Shown here in pieces: positions 1 through 7,663 of a stretch of DNA of 64,000 nucleotides. A program made the position numbers and the translations under genes. The first letter of the stretch is position 1. Every line of letters begins with the position of its first letter. The notes beneath the pieces are model-generated. The model was given only the letters and a program-made list of their open reading frames with translations. It was not told the origin of the DNA and did not search any database. The DNA comes from Actinobacteria bacterium HGW-Actinobacteria-7 (lineage in GTDB: Bacteria; Actinomycetota; Coriobacteriia; Anaerosomatales; PHET01), in assembly GCA_002841275.1 (NCBI GenBank), contig PHET01000005.1, positions 112,229 through 176,228 on the forward strand. The letters are read 5' to 3'.

Positions 1-12
1 GAGGTGAAAGCC

Positions 13-480
13 ATGAGAGAACACGATGCGCTTTCCAAGAGCCTAGCTATCTCCGGCACGCTTCTGCTCGCAGTGCCGCTGGTTGCGCCATTCGTACTGG
101 GACTGCTCATGATGGGTCGCCTTGGGGGCTTTCGGCTTGACTACCTGATGCCGTTCGAGATCTACCCTGTCACGGTTGTCGCGATGGTGTTGGTGCTTTG
201 GGTATCGTTGCGCTCGCACATCCGTCGGGGTGCAGTCGCTGCGGCCATTGCGGTGATGCTGGGTGGAATCGTCCTCATGGGCGTCAGTGCCCAGGTCACC
301 GGAATCGCGAACTCCGCAGTACACCTCGAGACCTGGCGGTACGTGCTGACAAGCGCGCTCGCGGCAATTTCGATACTCGGACAGGTAGCGCTGATCGTCG
401 AAGGCTGGCTGCTGACTCGCGATCTGTCCCACATGACGGGAGACCCAGCGACGCCACTCACACCTGCGCCGGGGGCATAG
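13..480 (+). CDS. small four-helix membrane protein, unknown function
   Basis: Encodes about 155 residues with four hydrophobic stretches (roughly residues 12-35, 48-65, 72-93 and 107-130) and a short polar Pro/Ala-rich tail, so an integral membrane protein is likely. I chose the ATG at 13 because GAGGTG at 1-6 is a well-spaced ribosome binding site; a GTG at 4 in the same frame would leave no site. I recognise no family motif. It converges on the asparaginase gene with a 21-nt gap. The upstream promoter lies outside the window. Confidence 0.7.
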   Translation: MREHDALSKSLAISGTLLLAVPLVAPFVLGLLMMGRLGGFRLDYLMPFEIYPVTVVAMVLVLWVSLRSHIRRGAVAAAIAVMLGGIVLMGVSAQVTGIANSAVHLETWRYVLTSALAAISILGQVALIVEGWLLTRDLSHMTGDPATPLTPAPGA

Positions 481-501
481 CAGTGCGCCTGAACGAGGCG
501 C

Positions 502-1509
502 CTAGCGCGTCAACTCGCCCGCGAGATCCTGCTGCATCAGGGCTGCGACCGTTGCAGCATCGAGGCCCTGCCCCAGCAGGACGGCCAGCTTGGTAAGGGC
601 GGCCTCGGTTGTCATGTCGAAGCCGGGAACCGCGCCAGCACGAATCAAGGCCGAGCCGGTCGCGTAGGCGCCCGGCTGAACTGACCCGCGCACGCACTGG
701 GTCACGACGACAACCACGATGCCTTGGGACGTCGCCTCCTCGATTGCAGCCAGGAACTCCCTGTCATCCGAGGGGCCGTTGCCTGCGCCATACGCCTCGA
801 TGATCAGCCCCTGTAGCGGCGGTCTGCACAGGTTGGCGAGAATGGACGCCGAGAACCCCGGGAACAGTCGCACGGCGGCCACTTGGCCGAGCTTCCCGGC
901 AATCAGCTCCGGCTCTCCCTCCGGTGTGCGCACGAGAGCGCGGTTCACGACGATGTCGACCCCCATCTGGGCGAGCGGGGCACACCGGGGCGAGTCGAAC
1001 GCGTCGAGTCCGGAAGCGTCCATCTTTGTGGCACGGTTCCCCCTGAGCACCAGCTCCCCGAACAACAAGCTCACTTCCGGGACATCGGGCGCCGCCGCAA
1101 GCTGCAAGGCGCCCACCAGGTTCTGTCGGCCGTCGCTGCGCGCCCTGGCGATCGGTATCTGCGAACCGGTCACGACCACCGGCTTGCCGAACCCCGGGAG
1201 CAGGAACGAGAGCGCTGATGCCGTGTACGCCATCGTGTCGGTCCCGTGCAACACGACGAAGCCCGCGTGATCGTCTCGGTGCTCATAGACTATTCGGGCG
1301 ATAGTGCACCAGGTGTCTGGCGTCGCGTTGGAAGAGTCGATCAACCGATCGAGCTCGCGGAAGTAGATTGGCGGCAACTCTCCCTTCGAGCCGTCGACGA
1401 TCTCCTCGAGGTAGGGTGCGAGCGCGGCGGCGGCGGGCACGCCGCCATCCGGAGTGTCCTCCATTCCGATCGTCCCGCCTGTGTGAAGCACAAGAACGCT
1501 GCCGCTCAT
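502..1509 (-). CDS. ansA: L-asparaginase, cytoplasmic type I-like
   Basis: Hydrolyses L-asparagine to aspartate and ammonia. The 335-residue product has the TGGTI signature at its N-terminus (nucleophile Thr13) and the second catalytic motif HGTDTMAYTA, the hallmark pair of the asparaginase family. There is no signal peptide, which together with length (E. coli AnsA is about 338 residues) favours the cytoplasmic type. The frame stays open upstream, but the ATG at 1509 is preceded by GGGAG 5 nt away and begins exactly where the family's first beta strand begins, so the upstream extension is rejected. It is divergent from the glycosyltransferase gene at 1643. Confidence 0.93.
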   Translation of the reverse strand: MSGSVLVLHTGGTIGMEDTPDGGVPAAAALAPYLEEIVDGSKGELPPIYFRELDRLIDSSNATPDTWCTIARIVYEHRDDHAGFVVLHGTDTMAYTASALSFLLPGFGKPVVVTGSQIPIARARSDGRQNLVGALQLAAAPDVPEVSLLFGELVLRGNRATKMDASGLDAFDSPRCAPLAQMGVDIVVNRALVRTPEGEPELIAGKLGQVAAVRLFPGFSASILANLCRPPLQGLIIEAYGAGNGPSDDREFLAAIEEATSQGIVVVVVTQCVRGSVQPGAYATGSALIRAGAVPGFDMTTEAALTKLAVLLGQGLDAATVAALMQQDLAGELTR

Positions 1510-1642
1510 GACACTCCCGCTTCTGTGTCTGGCGCGGGCGAACACCCGCCTGCACGAACATACGGTGACCGGGCCAACTTTCCAAGGGGTCCGCAGCGAG
1601 TTTGGGGAATAGATACGAGCGAGCTCACCGTCTGGAGGACAT

Positions 1643-2887
1643 ATGCAAATAGTCATTCCAACCGTCGGTACGCGCGGCGACGTTCAGCCGTATGTCGCTC
1701 TGGGGGTCGGGCTGCGCAAGGCGGGGCACGACGTCCGCATCATCACACTCTCGCAGTTCGAGTCGTTCGTGACCGGCGAAGGCCTTGAGTTCGCGCCCAC
1801 CAACGCAGAGTTCCTGGAGCTGCTGAATACCCCTGAGGGGAAGAAGGCGATTTCCGGCGGCAACCCTCTGGGCGTCTTCAAGAGGGTGATGCCGATGCTG
1901 CGGGCCATGCTCGACGAGATCTGGGAGGCATCCCGGGATGCCGACGCGATCGTGTATCACCCCAAGACACTCGCTTCCGAGCACGTTGCGGCCAAACTGG
2001 GCGTTCCCGCGATACGAGCCTCCGTCGTGCCGCTCTACACCCCAACCGCCGAGTTCCCCGTACCGATCATCAACGCGGGCCGAAGTCTGGGCGGCATAGT
2101 GAATCACGCAACCTGGGGACTCTTCCTCATGGGCGTGTATGCGCCGTACGTGAAGATGGTCGACGGCTGGCGCGCGGATTCGTTGGGGCTGCCGTCGGCG
2201 AAGCAACAGCCGGCCCCCATCGCGCAGACTCTCTACGGCTACAGCGAACACATCGTTCCTCGGCCCGCTGACTGGCCTGACGACGTCGTCATCACCGGTA
2301 CGTGGTTCCTAGAGGCCGAGACGGGCTGGACGCCATCCGGGGAACTGACTGCATTTCTGGACCGAGGTGACCCGCCGGTCTACGTCGGGTTCGGAAGCAT
2401 GCCCTCACAGGATCCGCTGAAGGTCGCCGAGACGGTCATCTCGGCCTTGCGGAAGGCTGGCCTCCGCGGCGTGCTGGCGAGTGGCTTCGGTGGGATGGAG
2501 GCGAGCGCCGCGGGTGACGACATCCTCGTAATCGATGCCGCTCCGCACTCCTGGCTCTTCCCACGGATGTCCGCGGTGGTCCACCACGGAGGTGCGGGCA
2601 CCACAGCTGCAGGACTGCGCGCAGGACGCCCGACACTCGTCGTACCCACCGGCGTCGACCAGCCCTTCTGGGGCGCCCGCGTCGCAGCACTCGGCGCGGG
2701 GCCCAAGCCACTTCCCGCCAAGAGGCTCACGGTGGACGGACTGGCCTCCGCCTTGAGAGAGCTCACGACCGATACCGAGATGCAGATGCGGGCAGGCGAA
2801 CTTGGCAGACAGATCTCGCAAGAGGACGGAGTCGCCCGCGCAATCGCGGAAATCGAGAAGATGGCCCAAGGCCACGCGTCGGCCTAG
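1643..2887 (+). CDS. GT1/UGT-type glycosyltransferase (sterol or macrolide glycosyltransferase-like)
   Basis: The 414-residue product has a GT-B fold signature: an N-terminal acceptor domain starting with a glycosyltransferase-family-28-like segment (TRGDVQPYVALGVGL, residues 10-24) and a C-terminal nucleotide-sugar domain with HHGGAGTTAAGLRAGRP followed by PTGVDQPFWGARV, the donor-binding region of UDP-glucuronosyl/sterol glucosyltransferases. It probably transfers a hexose to a lipid or small-molecule acceptor; the actual acceptor cannot be read from sequence. Start is supported by GGAGG 6 nt upstream of the ATG. It ends 4 nt before the convergent permease gene. Confidence 0.88.
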   Translation: MQIVIPTVGTRGDVQPYVALGVGLRKAGHDVRIITLSQFESFVTGEGLEFAPTNAEFLELLNTPEGKKAISGGNPLGVFKRVMPMLRAMLDEIWEASRDADAIVYHPKTLASEHVAAKLGVPAIRASVVPLYTPTAEFPVPIINAGRSLGGIVNHATWGLFLMGVYAPYVKMVDGWRADSLGLPSAKQQPAPIAQTLYGYSEHIVPRPADWPDDVVITGTWFLEAETGWTPSGELTAFLDRGDPPVYVGFGSMPSQDPLKVAETVISALRKAGLRGVLASGFGGMEASAAGDDILVIDAAPHSWLFPRMSAVVHHGGAGTTAAGLRAGRPTLVVPTGVDQPFWGARVAALGAGPKPLPAKRLTVDGLASALRELTTDTEMQMRAGELGRQISQEDGVARAIAEIEKMAQGHASA

Positions 2888-2891
2888 CGCA

Positions 2892-4217
2892 TCAGCTATC
2901 GGTCGGCGCTGCGAAACGCAGATACAGCCACTCGCCGCCGAAGACGAGAGCGAAGACTGCGATCGCCGCTGCCACAAGCGTTGTGTCGCTACCGATCTTC
3001 ACCCACACAAGACCTCCTAGGACTGCGATATCCAAGACGATCGCGAGAGCGGGCACCCAGACCACGGCCTCGGTCTCGCCGCGCACCTTCGTGATGACAC
3101 CCCAGTGGATTCCGATGTCCATGGCCAAGTAGATGATCGCCCCGAGAGATGCGATGCGAGACAGATCCGCGACGGCCGTGAGCACGATAGCGATGGCAAC
3201 CGTGTACACGACTGCGTGCTGCTGGACACTCCCTGGCATGCCGAAGTCGCCCTGCGGTACGAGCTCCATCTTGGTCAGCATCGCGAGCATACGAGAAACG
3301 GCGAAGACGCTCACCATAACGCCCGTGCTCGTCGCTATGACCGCGAACCCGACGGTGAACCAGAGACCCACATCGCCGAAGAAGGGGCGGGCCGCTTGGG
3401 CAAGGGCATAGTCGCGAGCTTTGACGATCTCCGGAACCGTCAGCTGTGAGGCGACCGCGAGCGATACGAGCAGGTAGAGCGCGGCGCACACTGCGATTGA
3501 GATGATGATCGCTCGACCCACGTTCTTACGAGGCTCGACGAGTTCGGCACCCTGATTCGTTATCGTCGTGAAACCCTTGTAAGCCAACACACCGAGCGCC
3601 ACCGAGCCGAGAAGTGAGGCTATCCCCGTGTTGTGTGGAGCACTCGTTCCCAAATGGATCCCGGAGTTTGACAGCCAGAGGATCGCACCCGCGAAGACCA
3701 CCAATCCGCCGATCTTGACCGCCGCCGTGATCAGAGAGAGTCTCTCGACCGTTGCGGTACCGATCAAGTTCACGACCATCGCGCCAAGCAGCAGAGCCAC
3801 GCCGAGCACCGGTACCAGGACGCTTTGGGGAGGTACGTTGAACAGCTGCAGCGCATAGGTTCCAAAGGTGCGCGCAACCAGGCTCTGGTTGAGGACCATC
3901 GACAGGTACATCAACAGCGCGAGCCCACCCGTGAGCACGCCCTCTCCGTAACACTTCTCGAGGAAAGTGGCGATGCCCCCTGCTGAGGGATATGCCTTGG
4001 CGAGCTTGATGTACGAGTAGGCGCTCAGACTTGAGACCACGGCAGCCGCAACGAACGCCAACGGGAACAGTGCTCCTGCGAGCTCCGCGATCTGCCCGGT
4101 GACGGCAAGAACCCCCGCCCCTATCATCACGCCGGAACCGAGCGCAACGGCACCGGGCAGCGAGATCACACCCTTCTCGTAGCCCGGCTCTTGGCCGGAG
4201 TGGTCGTTTGAGCTCAT
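2892..4217 (-). CDS. APC-superfamily amino-acid permease
   Basis: A 441-residue membrane transporter with about 12 transmembrane helices. Helix 1 carries the Gly-rich unwound segment typical of APC transporters (ALGSGVMIGAGVLAVTG), where the substrate amino group is bound, followed by the helix-2/3 segment AYSYIKLAKAYPSAGG. It is expected to import or exchange an amino acid or amine using proton or sodium coupling; substrate unknown. A TTG lies directly before the ATG at 4217; I prefer the ATG. Upstream of it are the VOC gene remnant and a 17-bp palindrome. Confidence 0.9.
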   Translation of the reverse strand: MSSNDHSGQEPGYEKGVISLPGAVALGSGVMIGAGVLAVTGQIAELAGALFPLAFVAAAVVSSLSAYSYIKLAKAYPSAGGIATFLEKCYGEGVLTGGLALLMYLSMVLNQSLVARTFGTYALQLFNVPPQSVLVPVLGVALLLGAMVVNLIGTATVERLSLITAAVKIGGLVVFAGAILWLSNSGIHLGTSAPHNTGIASLLGSVALGVLAYKGFTTITNQGAELVEPRKNVGRAIIISIAVCAALYLLVSLAVASQLTVPEIVKARDYALAQAARPFFGDVGLWFTVGFAVIATSTGVMVSVFAVSRMLAMLTKMELVPQGDFGMPGSVQQHAVVYTVAIAIVLTAVADLSRIASLGAIIYLAMDIGIHWGVITKVRGETEAVVWVPALAIVLDIAVLGGLVWVKIGSDTTLVAAAIAVFALVFGGEWLYLRFAAPTDS

Positions 4218-4312
4218 CAAAGGTGATTCACCCTATAACTTGAAGGCCGTGGACACAGTGGACAACAACACGGCACGACAGTGGGAACAGTCGCGCGTCC
4301 GCTCGGACCGTA

Positions 4313-4354
4313 CTAGCTACATACCCACGACCTCAAGCGTGGGTATGTAGCTAG
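4313..4354. repeat. 17-bp perfect inverted repeat (hairpin)
   Basis: CTAGCTACATACCCACG at 4313-4329 is exactly reverse-complementary to 4338-4354, with an 8-nt loop ACCTCAAG. No T-run follows on either strand, so it is not a normal terminator. It directly abuts the point where a truncated VOC reading frame becomes recognisable (4355), suggesting a recombination or insertion scar. Confidence 0.85.
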
Positions 4355-4498
4355 GAGAACGGGCGCCTTGCGAAGCGCGCCGCATTCCTCACCGAGCCCA
4401 AAGACCATGCTTCCGAGATACGCGCGTACGTTCGCGATTCCGACGGCTACCTGATCGAAGTCGGCCAGACGAAAATGAGCGCACTGGAAGGGCGCTAG
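4355..4498 (+). pseudogene. C-terminal remnant of a VOC (glyoxalase/bleomycin-resistance fold) protein
   Basis: Codons from 4355 to the TAG at 4496 read as a 47-residue stretch containing FLTEPKDHASEIRAYVRDSD followed by GYLIEVGQTK. This matches the last beta-alpha-beta-beta unit of VOC enzymes, including the metal-ligand Glu in DGYLIE. There is no start codon, the frame is closed by a TAG at 4352 inside the palindrome, and the N-terminal module is absent, so it is a truncated gene remnant. The remaining residues look conserved, implying fairly recent loss. Confidence 0.7.
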
Positions 4499-4551
4499 CC
4501 GCCGCTATTCTCTCTCTGTGATCGCAGACGTAATGCACTCGGCCTGAACCA

Positions 4552-4587
4552 GCAGCCCCGGCCACCTGACTCGGCGACCGGGGCTGC
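4552..4587 (-). terminator. hairpin downstream of tRNA-Ser(CGA)
   Basis: GCAGCCCCGG at 4552-4561 pairs perfectly with 4578-4587 around a 16-nt loop, 12 nt beyond the tRNA 3' end. The T-tract is weak, so it may end or process the tRNA transcript. Confidence 0.55.
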
Positions 4588-4599
4588 ATCATGTCGTTC

Positions 4600-4692
4600 T
4601 GGCGGAGAGGGAGGGATTCGAACCCTCGTAACGGGGGATACCCGCTAAACAGTTTTCGAGACTGCCGCATTCAACCACTCTGCCACCTCTCC
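4600..4692 (-). tRNA. tRNA-Ser(CGA)
   Basis: On the minus strand a 93-nt class II tRNA folds with acceptor GGAGAGG/CCTCTCC, anticodon loop CTCGAAA (anticodon CGA, reads UCG), a long variable arm, T-loop TTCGAAT and an encoded CCA (4600-4602). One of four tRNA-Ser genes in the window. Confidence 0.97.
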
Positions 4693-4968
4693 GTGGCGGC
4701 GCAAGCCGATAAACGGCTCGAAGCGCACGTGCGAGTATACCGAGCGTGCGTAGGCTGGGCAATCAGCCCCGCGCCAGTACCTGCTCGACCCTGTCTCGCA
4801 CGGTCTGGCTCACTGCACCCGTGCCCCCAGCAAGTGCACCGTGCCGATAGCGTTCTTGTTCGACAACCGGCCCTCGGCAGAAGAAGGAAGCGGTGCGGGT
4901 TTTGTCAGCAGGGCACCGATTCCATCGAGCCTAGAACGGAGACCGATACCTTGGGCGTCACGGCCGGT

Positions 4969-5373
4969 CTACGTCGAGAACACGACCACACCCACGAGCA
5001 TCGCCCCGTTGAAGAAGACCCAGACCGCGTTCGTGGCCCAGACCGCCGTCTGCTTGCCCAGGGCGCCATATGCGGTCCAGAGAAGCGACATGAAGAACGC
5101 GGAGCCGACCGTGATCACGCTCAGTCCCGCCACGTGCTTGAGCACGAAGATGTTGTACATCTGTGGCAGCGAGAGGACGGGGTTCACGAGCCCAAAGCTG
5201 AACACCGCCCGCTCCATACCCGAGCGGACCTTCGCGATGTCCACGCGCTCTGCGCCAACGCGAGCATGCGTGTCGGCCACCCTCCGTCCGAGGGATCCGA
5301 ATGCTGTGGGGAAAGACGGCAGCGGCCAGCCGCGTGCCGTAAGAGAGTCCTTGAGGTCGTTCAATTGCAGCAT
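4969..5373 (-). CDS. PQ-loop/SemiSWEET-like membrane protein
   Basis: The 134-residue product has a soluble N-terminal part (about 55 residues) and three hydrophobic helices from about residue 57. The segment NPVLSLPQMYNIFVLKHVAG contains a P-Q pair at the end of helix 1, as in PQ-loop and SemiSWEET proteins, which are small-solute (often sugar) transporters working as dimers. The substrate is not deducible, and the N-terminal extension is unusual. The ATG at 5373 has CAGGTG about 6 nt upstream. The 276 nt between this gene and the tRNA (4693-4968) hold nothing I can recognise. Confidence 0.72.
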   Translation of the reverse strand: MLQLNDLKDSLTARGWPLPSFPTAFGSLGRRVADTHARVGAERVDIAKVRSGMERAVFSFGLVNPVLSLPQMYNIFVLKHVAGLSVITVGSAFFMSLLWTAYGALGKQTAVWATNAVWVFFNGAMLVGVVVFST

Positions 5374-5547
5374 TCGTGCACCTGAGTTCGTTAGTGAGTC
5401 CGTTTACCGAGCGAGCGCGTAGTCTGCTCGCGCTGGGAACAGGTGTAAAGACGTCGTTGCCGTCGCGTCACGTGTAGATTCTGCGCAGCCGAATACTTGC
5501 CCTGACGGGATCGCCAACTACTCCAGTATCGACGAGCGTGATGGTCG

Positions 5548-6540
5548 CTACTTGATGATGAAGACCTTTGTGCCAACGGGTACCAGGGGGTACAGCTTCT
5601 CGATGTTCCTGTTGGCAACGCGTACACATCCGTGGCTTGCGGCGTGACCGATCGACGAGGTCTTGCTCGTCCCGTGGATCCGGATGCCGGACGAGTTGAT
5701 GTAGAGCGCTCGCGTGCCAAGCGGGTTGTTGGGACCAGGAGCTATGTAAGACGGCATACCGGTCGCCCACCCGCTACCTGGGTTGTGCCATGCGGGGTTC
5801 TTCGCCTTCGCGATGACCTTGAAGGTGCCCCGCGGGGTGCTATGACCGGGCATGCCGATCGCCACGCCGTACTTCTTGAGCAGCTTCGAATGGTCATAGA
5901 GCCACAACTTGCGCAGGGATAGATCGACAAGAATCGCTCGGCCGAGCTTCTTGTCGGTGACAGTGGGCGTGTAGGACTTGTACGCGAGCGTCAGCGTGGG
6001 ACGCGCGGTGCCCGAAGTCGCCTCGGCAGCGAGCGCCCTGGTGACGGCAGTGATGGCCGTCGTCGAGTAGAGCTTCCGGCCGTAGATCGCCTTGCTCCAC
6101 TTGAGCTTCCCGCTGGTCACGTAGTACCTCGCGCTGCGCCTCGAGCGGTAGATGCTCTTCGCAACCCTCTTGGTGAATGCGTCAACCGGAGTCGAAGAGA
6201 CCGTGCACGTCCGGGTCAGGGTGATTGTCGTATCCACCGTGGGCGAACACGCTTGAGACAGCATGGCCTCCACGTCGAGCACGAGACACTGGGAAGCGTC
6301 GAGTGAGAAGTACTTTCCGGCCGACTTCACCTTGAGCGCCGGCAACCGCGTGACACTGGCCTCGAGCGATATCGCCGCGCGCGCCTCATCCAAGGTCATG
6401 CCGTAGAGATCCACCGACCCGACGATAGCGTGGTTGGGTATCGAACTGAAATCGATCGCAAATGCCGTTCCCGCAAGCGCCACCGCAAACACGACGCTCA
6501 GCACCGACACGACGACCGCTTTGTAGACGCGCTTTCCCAT
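5548..6540 (-). CDS. L,D-transpeptidase (YkuD) with N-terminal peptidoglycan-binding-like domain
   Basis: Secreted enzyme that makes 3-3 cross-links in peptidoglycan or attaches proteins to it. The 330-residue product has an N-terminal hydrophobic signal/anchor, a middle region like the peptidoglycan-binding domain preceding many Gram-positive YkuD enzymes, and a C-terminal YkuD domain with the catalytic motif HGT...SHGCVR (nucleophile Cys in SHGCVRV). Start is the second of two tandem ATGs: GGGAG lies 5 nt before 6540 but only 2 nt before 6543. It is divergent from the RlpA-like gene. Confidence 0.93.
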   Translation of the reverse strand: MGKRVYKAVVVSVLSVVFAVALAGTAFAIDFSSIPNHAIVGSVDLYGMTLDEARAAISLEASVTRLPALKVKSAGKYFSLDASQCLVLDVEAMLSQACSPTVDTTITLTRTCTVSSTPVDAFTKRVAKSIYRSRRSARYYVTSGKLKWSKAIYGRKLYSTTAITAVTRALAAEATSGTARPTLTLAYKSYTPTVTDKKLGRAILVDLSLRKLWLYDHSKLLKKYGVAIGMPGHSTPRGTFKVIAKAKNPAWHNPGSGWATGMPSYIAPGPNNPLGTRALYINSSGIRIHGTSKTSSIGHAASHGCVRVANRNIEKLYPLVPVGTKVFIIK

Positions 6541-6694
6541 CATCACTCCCAGACTGTTCGACACCTGCTTTCCGTGCAGTCTAGGGGTAGACGACGGTCG
6601 AACGCCAGCATTCTGACGCCGAGAGGATCGAGCAACACAACTCCCGTCCTTCGCCCGCGAGCCTTCGCCACGAGCATCCCCCGGCCGTCATCGC

Positions 6695-6700
6695 TACACT
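6695..6700 (+). promoter_or_regulatory. -10 box of a probable leaderless promoter
   Basis: TACACT ends 7 nt before the ATG at 6708 and no Shine-Dalgarno sequence precedes that ATG. This spacing places the transcription start at or next to the start codon. Confidence 0.5.
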
Positions 6701-6707
6701 TATCACC

Positions 6708-7610
6708 ATGTCTTCTCGGCGTTCATACGGAATCGCGCTTGCTGCAGTGGCCGCGTCGTGCCTTATCGGATTGTGGGCGCTGCCCGCTACCGCGGCGCCG
6801 ACGAGCAGCTCAGCCGCGGAGCGCGCAGCCGTCGATGCGGCAGTCCGACGCCTCGAGGCCGTGCAGCAGCGCTCCGCACAGATCGAAGCCAGGCTGACGA
6901 GAAACTCCTCCCAGTTGGACGAGATCATCGCAGAGCAGAGTCGGGCGAAGGACAGACTCAGCACCCGCGCGCAGGCGATATACCGCATCGACGACACGAG
7001 CTTCATCTCGGTGCTCATGGGTGCCTCGACGTTTCAGGAGTTCGTCACTCGGTGGGAGCTGCTCACGCGGATAGGCAGCGAGGATGCCCGGGTGCTGCGC
7101 GAACTCGAGATCGCACGCGCGAAAGCGGAGCGCTCCTCCAAGACGCTACTGCGCCTCCAGGATCAGTCCGCCCGAGCGCTCAACGAGGTCGCTCGCGAGG
7201 CTGCTCGTGCACGAAGGGAGTTCGCAGCGAGCCAGTCCGCGCTACGCGCTTACCAGGCGCGTACGGCGACCTCAGGCAAGCAGGCTGGTTCCTCGGCAAA
7301 GAGCGCGCCCAAGGCGCTGAAAGGCTCGGGAGCCTGGAAGACTGCTGTGGCGTCTCACTACGGGCGCAACTTCCACGGGCGTGGCGCCAGTGGCGAGGAG
7401 ATCGGCCCCTACTCGATGATGGTCGCCCATAAGACGCTTCCGTTCGGCACGCTCATCGAGTTCGAGTACGACGGCAAGCGGGCGGTGGCGCGGGTCGCCG
7501 ACCGCGGCCCGAGATCGGCGGAGCGCGATTTCGATTTGGGTCCCGGCGTTGTGAGAGTGCTGGACTTCAGCGGCGTCCATGAGGTGCGCTACCGCATCAT
7601 CAAACGCTGA
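6708..7610 (+). CDS. secreted coiled-coil protein with RlpA-like double-psi beta-barrel domain
   Basis: The 300-residue product has a signal peptide (cleavage near TAA-AP, residue 30), a long charged coiled coil (about residues 35-190) like PcsB/NlpC-type murein hydrolase regulators, and a C-terminal RlpA-like barrel: ASHYGRNFHGRGASGEEIGP, MVAHKTLPFGTLIEFEY and VARVADRGPR. RlpA family members are lytic transglycosylases or septal peptidoglycan-binding proteins. The barrel keeps the catalytic-type Asp in DRGP, but the terminal DLGPGVVRVLDF differs from the usual DLS motif. A role in envelope remodelling fits the divergent L,D-transpeptidase. Leaderless start. Confidence 0.85.
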   Translation: MSSRRSYGIALAAVAASCLIGLWALPATAAPTSSSAAERAAVDAAVRRLEAVQQRSAQIEARLTRNSSQLDEIIAEQSRAKDRLSTRAQAIYRIDDTSFISVLMGASTFQEFVTRWELLTRIGSEDARVLRELEIARAKAERSSKTLLRLQDQSARALNEVAREAARARREFAASQSALRAYQARTATSGKQAGSSAKSAPKALKGSGAWKTAVASHYGRNFHGRGASGEEIGPYSMMVAHKTLPFGTLIEFEYDGKRAVARVADRGPRSAERDFDLGPGVVRVLDFSGVHEVRYRIIKR

Positions 7611-7663
7611 GGGTCCGGCGCGGGTCCCGTCACGTAATCGACGAAACACCCGCCTCGGCGACG

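Noticed and set aside
1510..1656. 49-residue N-terminal extension of the asparaginase
   Set aside because: Non-conserved, overlaps the ribosome site and start of the divergent glycosyltransferase; the internal ATG has a good ribosome site.
4828..4845. Possible third copy of the ligD element core (GCAAGTGCAC)
   Set aside because: Only 10 of 16 core bases match and the flanks are not self-complementary.
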